NCBI GenBank assembly: GCA_003225655.1
Contig: QIAW01000527.1
Span: 1 to 8,650, forward strand
Direction of reading: 5' to 3'
DNA length: 8,650 nucleotides
Source: Acidobacteriota bacterium
GTDB lineage: Bacteria > Acidobacteriota > Terriglobia > Terriglobales > Acidobacteriaceae
Part shown: one piece after another, positions 5,549 through 8,650 of the stretch
How the letters are laid out: each line of letters starts with the position of its first letter
Position numbering within the stretch: position 1 is the first letter of the stretch
Position numbers and translations under genes: made by a program
The notes under the pieces: model-generated
Database searches by the model: none
What the model was told of the DNA's origin: nothing
The model's input: only the letters and a program-made list of their open reading frames with translations

Positions 5549-6802
5549 CTACCTCCTCATGGCGCGCAGAATGCTGATGACCATGTCAGCGGTGATAATG
5601 CCGGTGAGCTCTCCATTTTCATCAACGACCGGCAGGCTAAGCAGGTTGTATTTGTCGAAGAGCTCAGCGACCTCGTCTTCATTGGCCTTTGACTCACAGG
5701 AGATCACTTCGGGCGCAACAATTTCTTTGAGTGCCGTATTTTGCGGCGCCATGGCGACGTTCACCAGAGGCACGGCGCCCACCAGCTTGTTTTCCTGATC
5801 GACCAAATAGAACGTGCTCAGCGTCTCTTTGCTGCCTTCGAAGCTGTAGAGAGCGTGTACCGCGTCACCCACCGTGGCCAGCGGCGAGAAAGAAAGGAAG
5901 TTGGTGGTCATGCGGCCGGCGGCGGTGTGCTCGGCGTGCTCCAGCAGCTCTTGCACACTCTCGCGCTCTTCCGGCTCCATCTCTTCCAGAATTTCTTCGG
6001 AGGTTTTTTCCGGCAGATCGGCAAGCAGGTCGGCGGCGGCGCTGGGGTCCATTTCTTCGACGATATCGGCGGCGTGATCGGAATCCAGCGACTCGACGAG
6101 GGAGATCTGCATCTTGGGATCAACTTCTTCCAGGGCCTCGGCGGCAACTTCTTCGTCGAGGGTTTCAAAGACGGCTTCGCGCTCTGCGGGCGCCAGCTCT
6201 TCGAGGATGTCGGCAATGTCGGCGGGGTGCAGCTTTGACAAACGGGCGTGTTCGATGCGCAGCTTGACCCGGCGAGCAGGATCGGTCTCGATGAGGTCCA
6301 CGAACTCCCAGGGAATGATGCGGGGAGGAATTTTTTCCAGCAGCGGCCGTAGCGCCGGCCAGGGCACCACACCCTTGAGCAAACGCCGAACGGCGCCGCG
6401 CGCGCCCACGTCCACGCCCGTGACCTTCAGGCCAACATGATGGTTGATGGAAACAGGTTCGAGATCAACATCGTTGACGCGCACTACCTTGCGTCCGTGA
6501 ACGTCGATGATCTGCTGGTCGAGCAGGTCGCGTTCGAGGAACAAGTATCCTTCAGATCCCTTGCCGGAAAGCTCCTGCCATCCGTTGGCCGCCAGAGAGG
6601 AATGCACAGCCCGGCCCTCGACTGACTGTAGCGCGTCGCGCGTAATCAGGCGGTCTCCTTCCCCGGTGCGCACCACAACACCGGCAATGCGGGCGGGATC
6701 TTCCTGGGGAGAGATGGCCAGGCCGCGCACACGTCCGGCGACCGCGCCCGAAGGGTCTACAACGGGCGCGCCCAGCAGTTCGGTGAGCGCAACATTAGCC
6801 AT
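5549..6802 (-). CDS. Soluble PRC-barrel / MgtE_N / CBS-domain protein
   Basis: A 417-residue protein that resembles the cytoplasmic sensor part of the Mg2+ channel MgtE without its membrane domain. Residues 1-80 look like a PRC barrel (LLGAPVVDPSGAVAGRVRGL); residues 90-150 look like a second (LLDQQIIDVHGRKVVRVNDVDLE). Residues about 190-290 are a very acidic MgtE_N helical repeat (LHPADIADILEELAPAERE, DHAADIVEEMDPSAAADLL, EILEEMEPEERESVQELL). Two CBS motifs follow, roughly 300-350 and 355-415 (LLSLPVVDENGELTGIITAD). No transmembrane helix is present. In MgtE the N and CBS domains bind Mg2+ and gate the pore. Here the protein probably senses a divalent cation or nucleotide and acts on a separate partner; NRAMP-like transporters are known neighbours of such genes elsewhere, but none lies in this window. 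Start ATG 6802 has TATCCT six bases upstream. The stop TAG is at 5549-5551. Confidence 0.85.
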   Translation of the reverse strand: MANVALTELLGAPVVDPSGAVAGRVRGLAISPQEDPARIAGVVVRTGEGDRLITRDALQSVEGRAVHSSLAANGWQELSGKGSEGYLFLERDLLDQQIIDVHGRKVVRVNDVDLEPVSINHHVGLKVTGVDVGARGAVRRLLKGVVPWPALRPLLEKIPPRIIPWEFVDLIETDPARRVKLRIEHARLSKLHPADIADILEELAPAEREAVFETLDEEVAAEALEEVDPKMQISLVESLDSDHAADIVEEMDPSAAADLLADLPEKTSEEILEEMEPEERESVQELLEHAEHTAAGRMTTNFLSFSPLATVGDAVHALYSFEGSKETLSTFYLVDQENKLVGAVPLVNVAMAPQNTALKEIVAPEVISCESKANEDEVAELFDKYNLLSLPVVDENGELTGIITADMVISILRAMRR

Positions 6803-6808
6803 GATTTG

Positions 6809-6814
6809 AGGATA
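6809..6814 (-). promoter_or_regulatory. Putative -10 box for a leaderless transcript (PRC-MgtE_N-CBS gene)
   Basis: On the minus strand TATCCT is followed by six bases (caaatc) and then ATG 6802. There is no Shine-Dalgarno sequence. The 8-base sequence ATACCGTG overlaps this box at 6812-6819 and recurs at 6849-6856, 37 bases away, which could reflect a regulator site. No clear -35 is seen. Confidence 0.5.
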
Positions 6815-6923
6815 CCGTGATTCGAGACTACCGGGGAGCTATTCCAGAATACCGTGGCGCGACATAAACCGGCCAGCAAATTCGAGAGGGGAGTGAGTAC
6901 TTTGGTAATTGAGGAGGATTGGA

Positions 6924-6955
6924 TTATTGGGTCATTGAGTCACTTGGTGCAATCA
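6924..6955. repeat. 8-bp-periodic intergenic repeat, copy B
   Basis: TTATTGGG (6924), TCATTGAG (6932) and TCACTTGG (6940), followed by a CAATCAATCA stretch, match the repeat units at 3043 and 8546. On the minus strand the array begins directly after the stop codon (6957-6959) of the membrane protein gene. The rest of the 6815-6923 spacer shows only the ATACCGTG pair and a short imperfect palindrome TATTCCAGAATA at 6840-6851. Confidence 0.55.
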
Positions 6956-6956
6956 A

Positions 6957-7583
6957 TCAATTCTTCTCTTCCACCACCAACTCACCGTTCTCAATGCGGA
7001 TGCTTCGGATAAAATCAGGGAGCTTGAGTTTTTCCCGGTTTTCGGGCTCGGCGAGCTTTTTCTGCAAGGCATCATTGACCAGGGAGACGGGAATGCTGAG
7101 ATTACCGACCTTGAATCCGGTTGGATTAAACGTGGCATAGCCATCTTTACTGGCCAGCCGGCCAGAGATAGTGATGTAAACATCTTTGCCATAGACGTTG
7201 GCGGCGAATTGCCCGGTGAGTTCATTTCCGTGAAAATCAACATCAACCTGGCGAACGGGTGTGTTTTCTGCAACCTGGGAGTTTGGCGTCAGCTCTGGAG
7301 GTTTTTGCTGACCAGTGGCGGGTTCGGCCGATCCGGTGAGTTGCTGGGAATAGGCAGCAGACACCTCGTCTGAGGTAAAATGGGCTTCTTTCCTTTCCCT
7401 GCGCGCCAGTTCATTTAACTTCTGGTCGAAAGACTGTGCTTGTTGTTTAGCCTCTTGGGGCGTCATGGAAAGTGTAGGACGCGGAGGCCGACCTAGTATC
7501 TGAAAGATAACGAAGATGGCCACCACGAGCACGATCCAGCGGAAAATCTTCCAAAAGCCCAGAAAAACGGGGTTGCCGGCCAT
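6957..7583 (-). CDS. Single-pass membrane protein, C-terminal region YpmS/LmeA-like
   Basis: A 208-residue protein I cannot assign firmly. Residues about 8-31 (FLGFWKIFRWIVLVVAIFVIFQIL) form one strong membrane helix near the N-terminus with a short positive lead, so the bulk probably lies outside the cytoplasm. Residues 40-75 are a charged helix rich in Q, K and E (QEAKQQAQSFDQKLNELARRE). Residues about 85-120 are a low-complexity P/Q/T linker. The C-terminal 100 residues look like a beta-rich domain: VDVDFHGNELTGQFAANVYG, then VYITISGRLASKDGYATFNP, then LSIPVSLVNDALQKKL and LPDFIRSIRIENGELVV. The last pattern recalls YpmS/DUF2140 and LmeA-type lipid-binding or BPI-like folds. That link is a weak guess. 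ATG 7583 has TAGAAT six bases upstream, supporting the start. Confidence 0.65.
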   Translation of the reverse strand: MAGNPVFLGFWKIFRWIVLVVAIFVIFQILGRPPRPTLSMTPQEAKQQAQSFDQKLNELARRERKEAHFTSDEVSAAYSQQLTGSAEPATGQQKPPELTPNSQVAENTPVRQVDVDFHGNELTGQFAANVYGKDVYITISGRLASKDGYATFNPTGFKVGNLSIPVSLVNDALQKKLAEPENREKLKLPDFIRSIRIENGELVVEEKN

Positions 7584-7589
7584 AGGCGC

Positions 7590-7595
7590 ATTCTA
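7590..7595 (-). promoter_or_regulatory. Putative -10 box for a leaderless transcript (membrane protein gene)
   Basis: On the minus strand TAGAAT is followed by gcgcct (six bases) and ATG 7583, with no Shine-Dalgarno sequence. This is the fifth TANNNT-N6-ATG case in the window. Confidence 0.5.
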
Positions 7596-7639
7596 ATGCA
7601 AGCTTTTGAGGGGGAATACTTTAAAATAAGTACTCAGCG

Positions 7640-7672
7640 TTGACATTTGAGAGTTCGACAGGCAAACTGTCG
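7640..7672 (+). promoter_or_regulatory. Possible promoter and operator upstream of rsbW-like gene
   Basis: TTGACA at 7640-7645 is a perfect -35 consensus. The best -10 at 17 bases is the poor CAAACT (7663-7668). It overlaps an inverted repeat, CGACAG (7656-7661) and CTGTCG (7667-7672), with a 5-base loop. That could be an operator or an early-transcript hairpin. A second TTGACA occurs at 7732-7737, at the proposed start codon. Which of these works cannot be decided from sequence. Confidence 0.3.
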
Positions 7673-7731
7673 CCTTCCGCAGTTTTCGAGGACGCAACAG
7701 GTTCTAAGTTCATATTGCCGGTTCAACAAGG

Positions 7732-8196
7732 TTGACAGCAAACGTGAAAATAGCCGGAAACCGGGTTTCGTACACGCTGGATTCCACACTGGAAAGCGTG
7801 AACCGCGCGGAACAGACCGCCGAGAGCATGGCGGCCAAGGCCGGATTTTCTGACGACGACCGCCACCGCATTTCCATGGCGGTGCGCGAGGCCGCGGTGA
7901 ACGCGGTGCTGCACGGCAATGCCTACGATCCGAGCAAAAAGGTGCGGGTGGCCTTCGAGAACACAAGAGACGCGCTGGTGATTACCATTGCTGACGAAGG
8001 CCCCGGGTTATGCGAGCAGGACGTTCCCGATCCGCTGGCGCCAGAGAATTTGCTGAAGCAGTCGGGTCGTGGTATTTTTCTCATCCGCTCGTTTATGGAC
8101 GAGGTACGGTTTCGCCCCCTCGAGCCCGGCACGGAAATTACTTTAATCAAGCATGTTCCCGGGAACTCAAGGGAACACACGGAGGAAGCAAAGTGA
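7732..8196 (+). CDS. RsbW/SpoIIAB-like anti-sigma serine kinase (HATPase_c_2)
   Basis: A 154-residue protein with a GHKL ATPase fold of the anti-sigma-factor kinase type. The N box is VREAAVNAVLHGN (51-63), with E53 and N57 for Mg-ATP. The G1 box is DEGPG (88-92). The G2 box is SGRGIFLI (111-118). There is no sensor or dimerisation domain, so it is a free-standing partner-switch kinase. Such kinases bind a target, usually a sigma factor, and release it when the cognate STAS antagonist is unphosphorylated; they switch the antagonist off by phosphorylating a serine. That antagonist is the next gene, starting four bases before the end of this one. No ATG lies near the N-terminus. TTG 7732 keeps the full N-terminal strand; GTG 7744 is an alternative, four residues shorter. 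Neither has a good ribosome site. No sigma factor is in the window. Confidence 0.8.
   Translation: MTANVKIAGNRVSYTLDSTLESVNRAEQTAESMAAKAGFSDDDRHRISMAVREAAVNAVLHGNAYDPSKKVRVAFENTRDALVITIADEGPGLCEQDVPDPLAPENLLKQSGRGIFLIRSFMDEVRFRPLEPGTEITLIKHVPGNSREHTEEAK
8181..8185 (+). promoter_or_regulatory. Ribosome binding site favouring a GTG start at 8193
   Basis: GGAGG lies seven bases before GTG 8193 but 13 before ATG 8199. The spacing favours the GTG start, which overlaps the upstream stop as GTGA (8193-8196). Confidence 0.6.
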
Positions 8197-8540
8197 CCAT
8201 GAAGGCCAGTACCCGGCAGGTGGATGGCGTGACTGTGGTGGACCTGAGCGGACGTATTACGCTCGGGGAAGGCAGCGTTGTGCTGCGCGATACGGTGCGC
8301 GATTTGATCAGCAAGGGCGACAAGAGGATCCTGCTGAATCTCGGCGACGTCACCTACATTGACAGCTCGGGAATCGGCGAGTTAGTGAGCGCATTCACCA
8401 CCGTCCGCAACCAGGGTGGCGAGCTGAAGCTGCTCAAGCTCACCAAGAAGGTCCACGATCTGCTCCAGATCACCAAACTCTACACCGTCTTCGACGTCAA
8501 AGACGACGAAACCCAGGCCATCGCCTCGTTCAAGAAATAA
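8193..8540 (+). CDS. RsbV/SpoIIAA-like STAS anti-sigma factor antagonist
   Basis: A 115-residue single-domain STAS protein. It matches the antagonist fold from end to end: VDGVTVVDLSGRITLGEG, then LRDTVRDLISKGDKRILLNLG, then DVTYIDSSGIGELVSAF, and a C-terminal LLQITKLYTVFDV helix-strand. The DSSG at residues 57-60 is the loop in which RsbW/SpoIIAB kinases phosphorylate a serine; it is intact, so the protein should be switchable. When unphosphorylated it should bind the adjacent kinase and free that kinase's target. GTG 8193 is preferred over ATG 8199 because of the GGAGG spacing and the 4-base overlap with the kinase stop, which implies coupled translation and matched amounts. The gene order (kinase first) is the reverse of rsbV-rsbW in Bacillus. 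A repeat array begins within six bases of the stop. Confidence 0.88.
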   Translation: MTMKASTRQVDGVTVVDLSGRITLGEGSVVLRDTVRDLISKGDKRILLNLGDVTYIDSSGIGELVSAFTTVRNQGGELKLLKLTKKVHDLLQITKLYTVFDVKDDETQAIASFKK

Positions 8541-8650
8541 TCGGATCATTGAGTCATCGAATCATCGGGTCATTGTTGAATTGCACAATTACTAGCGATG
8601 CAAATTGGTCAATCACCCAATGACTCAATGATTCAATGACCCAATAGCCT
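8541..8650. repeat. 8-bp-periodic repeat, copy C, as a long imperfect inverted repeat
   Basis: The left arm (8546-8585) starts with four 8-base units of consensus TCATYGRR. The right arm (about 8601-8645) is largely its reverse complement (CAATGACT, CAATGATT, CAATGACC). Together they could fold into a hairpin of about 100 bases with a stem of some 35-40 imperfect pairs. It begins six bases after the STAS gene stop and may end that transcript. Copies A and B look like half-elements. The array may run past the window edge. Confidence 0.6.

Noticed and set aside
5400..5798. 132-codon plus-strand frame as a new gene
   Set aside because: Its first part is the mutT remnant read in a wrong frame and its second part is antisense to the MgtE-like gene.
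5741..6238. Long plus-strand open frames opposite the MgtE-like gene
   Set aside because: They have no recognisable domain and composition typical of shadows of a GC-rich gene; the minus-strand frame shows clear domains.
7732..7737. TTGACA as a -35 box for the STAS/kinase operon
   Set aside because: A promoter here would start transcription inside the kinase N-terminus; the match coincides with the TTG start codon and has no good -10.
8546..8645. Repeat array as a CRISPR
   Set aside because: Units are 8 bases and contiguous, with no spacers of uniform length, and no cas genes are present.

Overview
The window reads as a chromosomal stretch of a moderately GC-rich Gram-negative bacterium. 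My best guess is Acidobacteriota (Terriglobia/Koribacter-like). This rests on the look of the proteins (PRC-MgtE_N-CBS protein, HATPase/STAS pair, signal-less BtuF-like protein), on starts that lack Shine-Dalgarno sequences, and on the dispersed intergenic repeats. It is inference, not a database result. I see no rRNA, tRNA, CRISPR array, transposase, phage gene or recognisable defence system.

Layout. Positions 17-1314 (+): a MocA/MobA-type nucleotidyltransferase broken by a frameshift, overlapping a HAD-IB phosphatase. Positions 1383-1740 (-): a NifU/IscU-like scaffold gene, also frameshifted. It diverges across 32 bp, holding a perfect 14-bp palindrome, from a BtuF-like vitamin B12/metal-chelate binding protein (1773-2585, +). 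Positions 2604-3037 (+): a 12-codon leader ORF whose stop overlaps the start of a MutT-type Nudix hydrolase. Positions 3166-5222 (-): a two-gene glycosyltransferase module, GT4 then GT2. Positions 5404-5545 (+): a decayed second copy of the MutT 3' end. Positions 5549-6802 (-): a soluble PRC-MgtE_N-CBS protein. Positions 6957-7583 (-): a single-pass membrane protein. Positions 7732-8540 (+): an RsbW-like kinase and an RsbV-like STAS antagonist, translationally coupled.

Working together. The last two genes form a partner-switching pair, probably controlling a sigma factor or another output encoded elsewhere. The two glycosyltransferases probably act in one envelope-glycan or lipid-linked sugar pathway. 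The other genes look like housekeeping or stress functions (nucleotide sanitation, Fe-S scaffold, Mg2+-related sensing, cobamide handling) without an obvious shared pathway.

The most notable signals lie outside the genes. (1) Five starts share the exact arrangement TANNNT-N6-ATG, pointing to leaderless transcripts. (2) A family of 8-bp-periodic repeats (consensus about TCATYGRR) begins within a few bases of three stop codons. (3) A dead MutT paralogue fragment lies in direct orientation to the live gene, with the glycosyltransferase pair between them. (4) Two frameshifted genes lie in the first 1.75 kb; each is either a real pseudogene or an assembly error.
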